This document shows, in pieces, positions 1 through 6,444 of a DNA stretch of 6,444 bases. The stretch's first letter is position 1. Each line of letters begins with the position of its first letter. Source of the DNA: an uncultured Prosthecobacter sp. (GTDB taxonomy: Bacteria > Verrucomicrobiota > Verrucomicrobiia > Verrucomicrobiales > Verrucomicrobiaceae). The notes below the pieces were generated by a model. That model was not told where the DNA came from. It ran no database searches and saw only the letters and a program-made list of their open reading frames with translations. The stretch is taken from positions 1 through 6,444 of the forward strand of contig CALDGV010000454.1 of the NCBI GenBank assembly GCA_937941745.1. The letters run 5' to 3'. The position numbers and the translations under genes are program-made.

Positions 1-785
1 CCGAGCGCCAGCAGGATCATGCGCACCAGATTACCAAGCATCGCCAGGGGAATGGCGCTGGCGAAAAGCAGGCCACGCCCGCGCCAGGTCTTCAGTGAGA
101 GCCAGCCATAAAGCGCTGCCAGCATCATCAGTGAAAACAGCGAACGAATGCCGCTGCATGGCTCCTCAACATCCAACTGGAAGAGCTCGCCGACCACCAG
201 CCCACGCTCCACATCCGCCGCTGAAAGCAGTCCCGTGCCTTCACGCACGACAGGAACTCCGATGAGATTCAAAACCTGGCCGGAAGCCTGCGCCGTAAGC
301 ATCCGCAGCGGCACGGCCAGCATGGACTCCAGCGGCAGCATCGGCCAGGTGAAGACGAGGAAGGCCCAGGGAAAGGCAAGACGCCGAAACCAGGCCACCC
401 CACCAAGCTGAAGGATCACGCCAAGGGTCAGCAACTGACCCGCAATGTATCCCGGGTAAGCGGTGTCGGCCTTGTAGCCGAACCAATAAAAGAGCATGCC
501 GAGCACCAGGGCAGGCGTCCCCAGCCAGGAGCCATTCATGGGCAGCTTCACCAACTGGTCGCGCATCCGCCAGACCAGCCAGCCCACGAGGAAGGGCGTC
601 ACAAGGCAGAACCACCATTCCGAATCCTGCTGCGCCTTCTTCACAATGCCGCCCAGCACGCTACTGCGCATCACGAAGTCCCAGTGCTGATAGGGAAAGA
701 CTCCCAGCACCACCACCAGCAGAACACCGGCGCAGGCCAGGATAAACTGACGCTGCCTTTCTCGGCTGGAAAAAACCTCGATCAT
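1..785 (-). CDS. Exosortase/archaeosortase family membrane protein, C-terminus cut off by window edge
   Basis: Exosortases are inner-membrane cysteine transpeptidase-like enzymes thought to process PEP-CTERM-type C-terminal signals on exported proteins. I translated 261 residues from the ATG at 785; the frame stays open to base 1. About seven or eight hydrophobic segments are visible, near residues 13-30, 57-73, 87-103, 112-131, 138-176, 213-230 and 237-259. The family signature [11 protein letters not shown] carries the candidate catalytic Cys210, and GNLVRMILL carries the conserved Arg255. The third conserved catalytic residue of the family, a downstream His, would lie beyond the window. 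The segment before the Cys (P-x3[11 protein letters not shown], then [11 protein letters not shown]) also fits the family. The start is 7 bases after the aroB stop; no strong Shine-Dalgarno is seen, so translation may be coupled to aroB. The exosortase subtype and its partner sorting signal cannot be decided here. Confidence 0.9.
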   Translation of the reverse strand, partial: MIEVFSSRERQRQFILACAGVLLVVVLGVFPYQHWDFVMRSSVLGGIVKKAQQDSEWWFCLVTPFLVGWLVWRMRDQLVKLPMNGSWLGTPALVLGMLFYWFGYKADTAYPGYIAGQLLTLGVILQLGGVAWFRRLAFPWAFLVFTWPMLPLESMLAVPLRMLTAQASGQVLNLIGVPVVREGTGLLSAADVERGLVVGELFQLDVEEPCSGIRSLFSLMMLAALYGWLSLKTWRGRGLLFASAIPLAMLGNLVRMILLAL

Positions 786-792
786 GGCTGAA

Positions 793-1896
793 TCACGGCC
801 GGATGGCCGCCAGTGCTTCCCGGAGGTTGTCCTCCGTGACTTCCTTGCTCACAAAGGCCTCTCCAAGGGCTCGCAGCAGCACAAAACGGATGCGGCCGCA
901 CTCAAACTTTTTGTCCATGCGGGAGATGCGCAGGAGTTCCTCCGTCTCGAAGTCCGGTGCCAGCAGCACAGGCAGGTCAAAGCGTTGCAAAAGGCCCGTG
1001 ATTCGCCCGGCGTCAGCCTCCGGCAGTCCGGCGAGCTTCACAGAAAGCACCGCTGCGGCATGCAGGCCGAGTGAAATGGCCTCCCCATGCAGAAGTTGGC
1101 CGTAACCTGCTGCCGCCTCAATGGCATGGCCGAGAGTGTGCCCAAAGTTCAGCAGAGCGCGGGTGCCGACCGTCTCAAATTCATCCTCTTCCACCACGCG
1201 GGCTTTGATGGCGATGTTCCGGCGGATCAGTTCGCTCAGATCCCCCGCCCCACTGGCGGCTTCATCAATCAGCGGCAGCATCGCCGCATCACGAATGCAG
1301 GCATGCTTGATGATTTCAGCAAAACCTTCGTTGAACTCGCGCCGATGCAGGGTGGACAGGGTGTCAACGTCAGCAATCACATGCGCAGGCTGATGAAATG
1401 CGCCCACCATGTTCTTGGCGTCCGGCAGATTCACCCCCGTCTTGCCACCCACGCTGCTGTCCACCTGGCTCAGGACCGTGGTAGGCACCTGGATGTAAGG
1501 AATGCCGCGCTGGTAGATGCTGGCGCAGAAGCCGCCCAGATCGCCGATGACACCACCACCAAGCGCCACGACAAAGCTTTTCCGGTCCAAACCGGCACGC
1601 GCCATCTCACCGCAGACCGTTTCCGCCACGCGAAGTGATTTGCTGGCTTCCCCAGAGGGCACTGTGATCAGGCAGACCTTCTTACCTGCGGATTCCAGGC
1701 TGGAAACGGCCTTGGCTGCATAGAGCGGCCCGACCTTGGAATCAGTGATGACCGCACAGGTGCGGCGATCTGGAAAACGCTCGCCCGCAACAACGCCAAG
1801 GTTCTGCAAAAGCCCGCGGCCCACGTCCACCCGGTAGCTGCGTGGACCTAGATCGACTTGGACTGAGAGGGCGGGCTGGGGGGTGTTTTCAGGCAT
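793..1896 (-). CDS. aroB: 3-dehydroquinate synthase
   Basis: This cytoplasmic enzyme converts DAHP to 3-dehydroquinate, the second step of the shikimate pathway to chorismate and aromatic amino acids; it uses NAD+ and a divalent metal. With the chosen start the protein has 367 residues, normal for AroB. The NAD-binding glycine motif [10 protein letters not shown] is at about 113-122, followed by the highly conserved [19 protein letters not shown] at about 136-154. The expected metal ligands are present as Glu194 (EGFAEIIK), His253 (NFGHTLGH) and His270 (LLHGEA), and Lys197 is also conserved. The frame is open upstream to 1971, but those 25 extra residues lie within miaA and do not resemble AroB; the Met at 1896 places the first beta strand ([16 protein letters not shown]) at the usual position. 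It overlaps the 3' end of miaA by 49 bases and has no clear Shine-Dalgarno, suggesting translational coupling. All catalytic motifs are intact. Confidence 0.97.
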   Translation of the reverse strand: MPENTPQPALSVQVDLGPRSYRVDVGRGLLQNLGVVAGERFPDRRTCAVITDSKVGPLYAAKAVSSLESAGKKVCLITVPSGEASKSLRVAETVCGEMARAGLDRKSFVVALGGGVIGDLGGFCASIYQRGIPYIQVPTTVLSQVDSSVGGKTGVNLPDAKNMVGAFHQPAHVIADVDTLSTLHRREFNEGFAEIIKHACIRDAAMLPLIDEAASGAGDLSELIRRNIAIKARVVEEDEFETVGTRALLNFGHTLGHAIEAAAGYGQLLHGEAISLGLHAAAVLSVKLAGLPEADAGRITGLLQRFDLPVLLAPDFETEELLRISRMDKKFECGRIRFVLLRALGEAFVSKEVTEDNLREALAAIRP

Positions 1897-2786
1897 GGAA
1901 AGAGATCGAGGATCTTTGCGACGGCTGATTCTGGCGTGCTGGAGGCATCCAGGCAAACCGTTTGCAGCCACGTCTCACGTCGAAACCAAGTTCCCTGGCG
2001 CTTGGCATAATGCCTTGTGGACTGCTGCATGGCGGCGATGGCCTCCTCCAGAGACATTTCGCCAGCCAGATGAGCCCGCAGCTCACGCACCCCGATGGCT
2101 TTCGCCACGCCGGAATCGCCCTGAAGGTCTGATACCTCCGCCAAAGCACCTCCCTGGAGCATCTGCAAGACACGCCGGTTGATCCGGTCATACAGGGCTT
2201 CACGTTCCCAGCTCAGCTGGACCCCGAAGCCACGAGGCTTCACCGTGGCGAAATTTTGCCGCAGGGCAGACTGCCGCTTGCCAGTCAGCAGACAGATCTC
2301 CAAGGCGCGCTCGACATAGCGAGGGTTGGCCAGAGGCACGTTCTTGCCCGCCTCAGGATCGAGCCGGAGGAGACGATCCACCTTTTCCTCCATCTGCATG
2401 GCCCGCAGTTCGGCACGCAGTGCCTCATCACCAGCAGGCAAGTCCGCCAGACCATGCGACAAAGCCTTCAAATACAGCCCCGAACCTCCGACGACAATGG
2501 GCCAGCGTCCACGAGCCGCAATATTGGCGATCACAGGCAGGGCCAGATCACGGTAGTGCTGTGCATCGCAGGAAGAAGCAGGATCGAGCACATCGTAAAG
2601 ATGATGAGGCACGCGCCGCCGGTCTTCCTGGCAAGGCTTGGCGGTTAATACATCCAGGCCGCGGTAGAGCTGAAAAGCGTCTGCATTGACGATCTCACCT
2701 CCCACCTGCTCCGCGAGCGCCATGGCGATGCCTGACTTGCCGGATGCCGTTGGCCCAGCGAGGTAGAAAGGAACGTCAGACAGCAT
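1848..2786 (-). CDS. miaA: tRNA dimethylallyltransferase (tRNA isopentenyltransferase)
   Basis: MiaA transfers a dimethylallyl group from DMAPP to N6 of A37 in tRNAs reading UNN codons, giving i6A37, which supports codon-anticodon pairing. The 312-residue protein is of normal length. The P-loop-like motif GPTASGKS is at residues 11-18, followed by NADAFQLYRG with the expected catalytic Asp36 and TAKP at 48-51. VPHHLYDVLDP (59-69), GGSGLY (100-105), NPRYVERALE (154-163) and the C-terminal TRHYAKRQGTWFRR (257-270), which contacts tRNA, all match the family. The usual GGTGLY has Ser for Thr, a mild change. The start at 2786 is preferred over 2837 because the P-loop then sits at its usual distance, the longer form overlaps the upstream regulator gene, and a GGAG lies 9 bases upstream. 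The last dozen residues are a Pro/Ser-rich tail encoded in the overlap with aroB. Functional motifs are intact. Confidence 0.97.
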   Translation of the reverse strand: MLSDVPFYLAGPTASGKSGIAMALAEQVGGEIVNADAFQLYRGLDVLTAKPCQEDRRRVPHHLYDVLDPASSCDAQHYRDLALPVIANIAARGRWPIVVGGSGLYLKALSHGLADLPAGDEALRAELRAMQMEEKVDRLLRLDPEAGKNVPLANPRYVERALEICLLTGKRQSALRQNFATVKPRGFGVQLSWEREALYDRINRRVLQMLQGGALAEVSDLQGDSGVAKAIGVRELRAHLAGEMSLEEAIAAMQQSTRHYAKRQGTWFRRETWLQTVCLDASSTPESAVAKILDLFPCLKTPPSPPSQSKSI

Positions 2787-2795
2787 GTTGGAATG

Positions 2796-2799
2796 CTCC
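2796..2799 (-). promoter_or_regulatory. Shine-Dalgarno of miaA, within a small inverted repeat
   Basis: On the minus strand GGAG lies 9 bases before the ATG at 2786 and supports that start. It is the clearest ribosome binding site in the window; the other genes have weak or no visible ones. The site is embedded in TTGGA-GCAT-TCCAA (2788-2801), a 5-base stem with a 4-base loop that could weakly occlude it. A run of six T (minus strand) lies just upstream. Confidence 0.6.
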
Positions 2800-2814
2800 A
2801 AAAAACAGCAGACC

Positions 2815-3900
2815 TCAGACAGTCTCCCCCTCCACATAGTTCGGCATCAGGCGCACCGTCGGTGTCGAGGTCGCCCCATGTTCTGCGAGCTGCCTCAGCG
2901 CCGTGATCAGGCGGGCGGCGAACTGCTTGGGGTCCGAACTGTAACGGCTCACCTTGGGACTGGTGCATTCCAAGGTCGGGTCGCTGTCACGTGCCAGCAC
3001 AGCCACATCCTGCGGGATGCGTTTTCCACGCCGCATGAGGTGCATCATCACCGTCAGGATGTGCGCACTTCGTCCGACAATGTAGGCCGTGGGCGGATGC
3101 GGCGCCTTCAGGCTGTCGTCCACCACCCGGCAGATGCCTGATGTCGTGCCGTCATGATGCAGGATCTTGAGGGAGGCGCCTCCCATCTGGCCCAGTGCCT
3201 CGCGCAGCCCTGTCTCGCTGGCGATATCTCCGCCGAGGTGGCTGTTGGGCAGCACCAGGGCGATGCGGCGATGCCCCTTCCGCCAGAGCAGGGCACCTGC
3301 ATGACGGCAGGTGGCATGAAAATCCGCATCCACTGAAGGCAGGTGAATGCCAGGAACAGAGGAGCCCAGAATCAAGCAGGGTACTTTCTCCGCCTCCAGC
3401 CAGCGCTGCATGGCCTCCTCAGCGCTTAGAATCAGCCAGGCTGAAGCCGGATGAGAGGTGATGAACTGCCGAAGCCCGCGTGCTGGCGAGGCGGTGTAGC
3501 AGCCAGGAGCTGCATGCAGCCTGACTTCATAACCGGCGGCGGTGAGCTTGGCGCGGACCGTGTCCATCATGAAGGCGATCGGAGCCGGCATGGAGAGGAA
3601 GGAACCTGGCGTGAGGATGCCAATGATTCGCTGCGACTCAGCCTTCCGTGAAACCGGCTTCGTATCACGAATGCGCCGCCGCTGCCTTCCCTGCACCTCC
3701 AGCACACCCTGACGTTGCAGCTCATCCAGAGCCGCACGCAGGGTTCTGCGGCTGACCTGCAGCATCTCGCAAAGTTCACGTTCACCCGGCAGTTCGTCCT
3801 GCCAGTGGCCTGCCTCAATGTTCTCGCGCAGACTGACGACTGTCTCTGCGACAAGCGAATGGCGTTTGGGTAGCTGAAGGGAGCCGGATGATGCGTTCAT
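2815..3900 (-). CDS. Transcriptional regulator: GntR-type winged helix fused to LacI-type ligand-binding domain
   Basis: The 361-residue protein is likely a ligand-responsive DNA-binding regulator in the cytoplasm. Residues about 15-77 form a GntR-type winged helix-turn-helix with the hallmark pattern LPGERELCEMLQVSRRTLRAALDEL followed by the wing (GVLEVQGRQRRRI), in two parts at about 37-61 and 65-77. From about residue 90 to the end the protein resembles the periplasmic-binding-protein-like sensor of LacI regulators: VDADFHATCRHAGALL and KGHRRIALVLPNS (190-220), IPQDVAVLARDSD (295-307) and a terminal SSDPKQFAARLITAL. The same domain order is known from AraR of Bacillus subtilis, a sugar-responsive repressor. 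The start at 3900 is chosen because the extra 11 residues from 3933 would run through an inverted repeat and add nothing of the fold. It is divergent from the aminotransferase/M81 genes and 28 bases upstream of miaA, so the divergent pair is the likeliest target. The ligand is unknown; the sensor's LacI ancestry suggests a sugar, but this is only an inference. Confidence 0.87.
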   Translation of the reverse strand: MNASSGSLQLPKRHSLVAETVVSLRENIEAGHWQDELPGERELCEMLQVSRRTLRAALDELQRQGVLEVQGRQRRRIRDTKPVSRKAESQRIIGILTPGSFLSMPAPIAFMMDTVRAKLTAAGYEVRLHAAPGCYTASPARGLRQFITSHPASAWLILSAEEAMQRWLEAEKVPCLILGSSVPGIHLPSVDADFHATCRHAGALLWRKGHRRIALVLPNSHLGGDIASETGLREALGQMGGASLKILHHDGTTSGICRVVDDSLKAPHPPTAYIVGRSAHILTVMMHLMRRGKRIPQDVAVLARDSDPTLECTSPKVSRYSSDPKQFAARLITALRQLAEHGATSTPTVRLMPNYVEGETV

Positions 3901-3902
3901 GA

Positions 3903-3931
3903 GCTTTTGGTGCCCTATTGTGACCAAAAGC
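3903..3931. promoter_or_regulatory. Candidate operator: perfect 9-base inverted repeat in the divergent promoter region
   Basis: The left arm GCTTTTGGT (3903-3911) is the exact reverse complement of the right arm ACCAAAAGC (3923-3931), with an 11-base spacer. The arm centres are 20 bases apart, about two helical turns, which suits a dimeric regulator bound to one face of DNA. It begins 2 bases upstream of the regulator ATG, so binding would repress the regulator itself and could affect the divergent aminotransferase promoter. The repeat is directly visible; assignment to the adjacent regulator is an inference. It might alternatively form a hairpin in the regulator leader RNA. Confidence 0.55.
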
Positions 3932-3934
3932 AAA

Positions 3935-3960
3935 CACTCGTTCGCGAAGGAACGCGAGTG
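3935..3960. promoter_or_regulatory. Second palindromic cluster in the divergent region
   Basis: CACTCG (3935-3940) and CGAGTG (3955-3960) form a 6-base inverted repeat, and TTCGCGAA (3941-3948) inside it is an 8-base perfect palindrome. CGCGA occurs twice, at 3943-3947 and 3953-3957, exactly 10 bases apart, about one helical turn. GTTC (3940-3943) can also pair with GAAC (3950-3953), giving a bulged hairpin. It lies 40-66 bases upstream of the aminotransferase start and could be a second operator or a leader hairpin. The remainder of the region, 3961-4000, shows an AT-rich GAATATC (3962-3968) that might be part of a promoter, but no convincing -35/-10 pair. Confidence 0.35.
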
Positions 3961-4000
3961 CGAATATCAGGAAGTCCATCTTCGTTTGTTTCTCCATCCC

Positions 4001-5341
4001 ATGACTGACCGCTACACCAAATCCCGAGAGCTCTTTGCCCGCGCCCAGAACAGCATCGCCGCTGGCGTGAACAGCGGCATCCGCAAGATGGAGCAGCCCG
4101 TGCCCCTCTACTTTTCCCACGGCTCAGGCTCCCGCGTCTGGGATGTGGATGGCAACGAGTACATCGACTTTCAGATCGGCCAGGGAGCACTGCTCTATGG
4201 CCACGCGCCCAGCGGCATGGCCGAGGCCATCGGCACCCAGGCCCACAAGGGCACCCACTGGGCCGCACAGTGCGAGCTGGAGATCGAGGTGGCCGAGCGC
4301 CTGCAAAAGCTCATGCCCGGCGCCGAGCTTGTGCGCTTCAACAACAGCGCCACGGAGGTCGTGCTCTCCGCCTTCCGCCTCGCCCGTGCCCATACGGGAC
4401 GGCCTTTGATCCTGAAGTTTGAAGGTGCCTACCATGGCTGGGCGGATGAAGGCCTTGTCGGCTTTGCACCTCCCGCTGACAAATGGGGCGATGACGAAAG
4501 CCCCACGCGCCTGCATCCAAGCCAGGGGGTGATCCCTGAGGTGCTCGAAACTTTTGTCGTGGCACGCTGGAATGATCCTGACCACCTGCGCCGCCTGGTG
4601 GACAAGCACCGAGGCCAGATCGCGGCCATCGTGTTCGAGCCCGTGATGTGCAACACCTGCTGCATGGAACCCGTGCCCGGGCTCATCGAAACCATCCGCG
4701 AACTCTGCGACCGTGATGGAATGCTCATGATCGCGGATGAAACCATCACCGGTTTCCGCCTGGCCCCCGGCGGCGCCCAGCAGTACCTCGGCTTCACACC
4801 TGACCTCACCATTCTTGGCAAGGCGATTGGCGGCGGCGTGCCCTTTGCAGCCCTTGTCGGCAAGAAGAGCGCCATGCAGAAGATCATCGAAGGTTCGGTG
4901 GTCCACGCGGGCACGTTGAATGGCAACCCGCTCTGCCTCGCCGCCTCGAAATGGTGCCTGGATCACGTGATGGAACTGGGAGAAGACCACCCACGGATCG
5001 TCAGCGACCTTGGCCAGCAGCTCATGGCAGGTCTTCGTGCCCTGGCTGACAAGCATGGAGTTCCGCTCAGGCCCCAGGGCCCAGGAGCCGCCTTCCATGC
5101 CGTGATGCTGAAGCCCGGCGCGGCCGAAGGCCCGGTGAAGGACTATCGTGACTACGTCAGGCGCCACGATGCCCCGCGATGGGCTCATCTGCGCATCTGC
5201 CTCCTCGAACAAGGTGTCCGCGCCATTGAGCGCGGGCTCTGGTTTGTCAGCCTCGCGCACCGCCAGCAGGATATTGATGAGGCGCTGGCGAAAGCCGAAG
5301 CCGCTTTCGCCAGACATGCCGCCGAGTGGAAAGCCGCCTGA
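4001..5341 (+). CDS. Class III PLP-dependent aminotransferase, glutamate-1-semialdehyde aminomutase-like
   Basis: The 446-residue protein is a fold-type I, class III PLP enzyme that should move an amino group to or from a small substrate in the cytoplasm. Lys274 in TILGKAIGGGVP is the expected Schiff-base lysine, Asp246 in MIADETITGFR the partner of the pyridine nitrogen, Tyr144-His145 (EGAYHGW) the ring-stacking pair, and AGTLNGNP (303-310) the phosphate-contacting region. The N-terminal AGVNSGIRKM and overall layout are HemL-like. It is probably not HemL: the usual NSGTEA loop reads NSATEV (115-120), the section after EPVM is a cysteine-rich CNTCC, and the context is a peptidase, not tetrapyrrole genes. 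The start at 4001 is chosen because the fold begins there; the frame is open back to an ATG at 3899, but that 34-residue extension would cross the palindromes. No strong Shine-Dalgarno is seen. It is followed after 6 bases by the M81 gene. The substrate is unknown; a beta- or D-amino acid or a semialdehyde are possibilities only. Confidence 0.9.
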   Translation: MTDRYTKSRELFARAQNSIAAGVNSGIRKMEQPVPLYFSHGSGSRVWDVDGNEYIDFQIGQGALLYGHAPSGMAEAIGTQAHKGTHWAAQCELEIEVAERLQKLMPGAELVRFNNSATEVVLSAFRLARAHTGRPLILKFEGAYHGWADEGLVGFAPPADKWGDDESPTRLHPSQGVIPEVLETFVVARWNDPDHLRRLVDKHRGQIAAIVFEPVMCNTCCMEPVPGLIETIRELCDRDGMLMIADETITGFRLAPGGAQQYLGFTPDLTILGKAIGGGVPFAALVGKKSAMQKIIEGSVVHAGTLNGNPLCLAASKWCLDHVMELGEDHPRIVSDLGQQLMAGLRALADKHGVPLRPQGPGAAFHAVMLKPGAAEGPVKDYRDYVRRHDAPRWAHLRICLLEQGVRAIERGLWFVSLAHRQQDIDEALAKAEAAFARHAAEWKAA

Positions 5342-5347
5342 CCGACC

Positions 5348-6444
5348 ATGAAAAAGCGCGTCCTCATCGCCGGCCTGTTTCACGAGACCCATACCTTTCT
5401 CGAAGGCACGACCGGCCTGCGGGACTTCCAAATCACCCGCGGTGCTGAGCTGCTGCGCAGCGAAGGCGACAGCTCACCTCTGGGTGGCGTGCTTCAGCTT
5501 GGCCGCGAATACGGCTGGGAGGTGCTGCCGACCGTGGATTATCGCGCTCAGCCCAGCGCCACCGTGGAGGATGAGGTCATCGAGAGCTTCTGGAAGGACT
5601 TTCTGGCCCAGGCGGAACCTCACCTCAGTCAGCCGATTGATGCGTTCTACTTCGTGCTGCATGGAGCCATGACCTCCCAAGGCATCCAGGATGTGGAGGG
5701 CGAGCTTCTTCAGCGTGTCCGAGCCATCCCAGCACTAGCTCAAGTACCGCTTTTTGGTGTTTTCGATCTGCACGCCAATTTCACTCCAAGCATGGCAGCA
5801 TTGAGTGACTGCCTCGTCGGCTACCGTGAAAATCCCCACACGGATGCACGCGAAGCCGCCTGCGTCTCCGCCCGCCTGCTCCAGCGCTGCCTTGCCACAC
5901 AGGAGCAGCCTCACCAAAAGATTCACATCAGCTCCATCGTCTGGCCGCCGACTGGCACCGCCACCTCCAACGATCCGATGAAGACGCTGGAACGCATGGC
6001 ACGTGAAATGGAGTCGCGCCCAGGCATCTGGTCCGTCAGCATCATCGGAGGATTTGCTTTCGCAGACACCCAATTCACCGGCGTCAGCCTGCTGGTCACC
6101 GGCACGGATGATCCGGCGATGGATGAATGCCTGCAATCACTAGCCACCAAGACCACCGAACTGCGCGAACTGGGCAATGTCATCGATCCTCCTCTTTCCG
6201 AGGTCATGCAGCAGGTGAAAGCCAGCCCAGGCGGATTGACGGTGCTCGCCGAGCCCTCCGAAAACATCGGAGGCGGAGCCCCCGGAGACGGCACGGGTCT
6301 GTTGCGGGCTCTGGTGGAACATGAAATCAGCAACAGTGCGGTTTGCATCGCCGACGCCCATGCCGTACAGGCGGCTGAAGCCTCGGGCTTGGGCACCCAG
6401 GTCCGTCTGAGCATCGGCGGCAAGGGCAGCCGTCTGGACCCCGG
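5348..6444 (+). CDS. M81 family metallopeptidase (MlrC/microcystinase C-like), C-terminus cut off by window edge
   Basis: Translated from the ATG at 5348, 365 residues are open to the window end; family members are usually near 480-500 residues, so roughly the last quarter is missing. The N-terminal M81 domain begins with VLIAGLFHETHTF (5-17, family HExNxF-like) and carries HGAM (His105), FDLHAN (Asp140, His142) and ENPHTD (His164), the pattern expected for the zinc site. IIGGFAFADTQFTG (232-245) is typical of the family, and the MlrC C-terminal domain starts at about 296 with the glycine-rich IGGGAPGDGTGLLRAL (307-322). MlrC itself cleaves linear microcystin breakdown peptides, but most M81 proteins occur in bacteria with no link to microcystin, and their substrates are undefined. 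There is no signal peptide, so it is probably cytoplasmic. The 6-base gap to the aminotransferase gene points to co-transcription and perhaps sequential action on one substrate. The family call is firm; the substrate is not known. Confidence 0.92.
   Translation, partial: MKKRVLIAGLFHETHTFLEGTTGLRDFQITRGAELLRSEGDSSPLGGVLQLGREYGWEVLPTVDYRAQPSATVEDEVIESFWKDFLAQAEPHLSQPIDAFYFVLHGAMTSQGIQDVEGELLQRVRAIPALAQVPLFGVFDLHANFTPSMAALSDCLVGYRENPHTDAREAACVSARLLQRCLATQEQPHQKIHISSIVWPPTGTATSNDPMKTLERMAREMESRPGIWSVSIIGGFAFADTQFTGVSLLVTGTDDPAMDECLQSLATKTTELRELGNVIDPPLSEVMQQVKASPGGLTVLAEPSENIGGGAPGDGTGLLRALVEHEISNSAVCIADAHAVQAAEASGLGTQVRLSIGGKGSRLDP

Noticed and set aside
241..618. A 125-residue minus-strand open frame in the exosortase region.
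   Set aside because: It is in a different frame from the exosortase, whose membrane segments and [12 protein letters not shown] motifs identify the true frame.
1897..1971. Upstream extension of aroB by 25 residues.
   Set aside because: It would deepen the overlap with miaA to 124 bases and adds sequence unlike AroB N-termini.
2800..2822. Possible intrinsic terminator between regulator and miaA, with a run of six T on the minus strand.
   Set aside because: The only stem before the T run is about 4 base pairs (AGAC/GTCT) and too weak; the gap is just 28 bases.
2787..2837. Longer miaA start at 2837.
   Set aside because: It would overlap the regulator coding sequence, and the start at 2786 has a GGAG and a normal distance to the P-loop.
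3899..4000. N-terminal extension of the aminotransferase from the ATG at 3899.
   Set aside because: The 34 residues do not resemble the family, would run through both palindromes, and the start would overlap the regulator start codon on the other strand.
4001..5341. Assigning the aminotransferase as HemL (glutamate-1-semialdehyde 2,1-aminomutase).
   Set aside because: Overall similarity is evident, but the NSGTEA loop is altered and the partner gene is an M81 peptidase, not tetrapyrrole synthesis.
4124..5431. A 435-residue open frame on the minus strand, antisense to the aminotransferase.
   Set aside because: It lies opposite a clear class III aminotransferase, has no recognisable motifs, and long antisense open frames are expected in GC-rich coding DNA.

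Overview
This window is GC-rich and gene-dense. It holds six protein-coding genes in two divergent groups around a 100-base intergenic region (3901-4000). No RNA genes, insertion sequences, CRISPR arrays or clear terminators were seen. The gene mix suggests a Gram-negative bacterium. An exosortase, a GntR/LacI-type hybrid regulator and weak Shine-Dalgarno signals together resemble Verrucomicrobiota (Prosthecobacter or Verrucomicrobium-like), but that placement is an inference from gene content and recollection, not a computed result.

Minus strand, read from about 3900 down to 1: a transcriptional regulator with a GntR-type winged helix and a LacI-type sugar-binding-protein-like sensor (2815-3900), the tRNA dimethylallyltransferase gene miaA (1848-2786), the 3-dehydroquinate synthase gene aroB (793-1896, overlapping the miaA 3' end by 49 bases), and a membrane exosortase running off the left edge (1-785). 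The gaps are 28, -49 and 7 bases, so these could be one transcript. Functionally they are a regulator, two housekeeping enzymes (tRNA modification, shikimate pathway) and an envelope protein-sorting enzyme.

Plus strand, from 4001 to the right edge: a class III PLP-dependent aminotransferase related to glutamate-1-semialdehyde aminomutase (4001-5341), followed 6 bases later by an M81-family (MlrC-like) metallopeptidase cut off by the window end (5348-6444). These two are almost certainly co-transcribed and look like a small catabolic or peptide/amino-acid processing unit of unknown substrate.

The 100-base divergent region contains a perfect 9-base inverted repeat just upstream of the regulator start and a second, GC-rich palindromic cluster. 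The simplest model is that the regulator binds there and controls both itself and the aminotransferase-M81 pair in response to a small ligand. The most interesting part of the window is this uncharacterised regulator/aminotransferase/M81 locus; the rest is ordinary chromosomal gene content.
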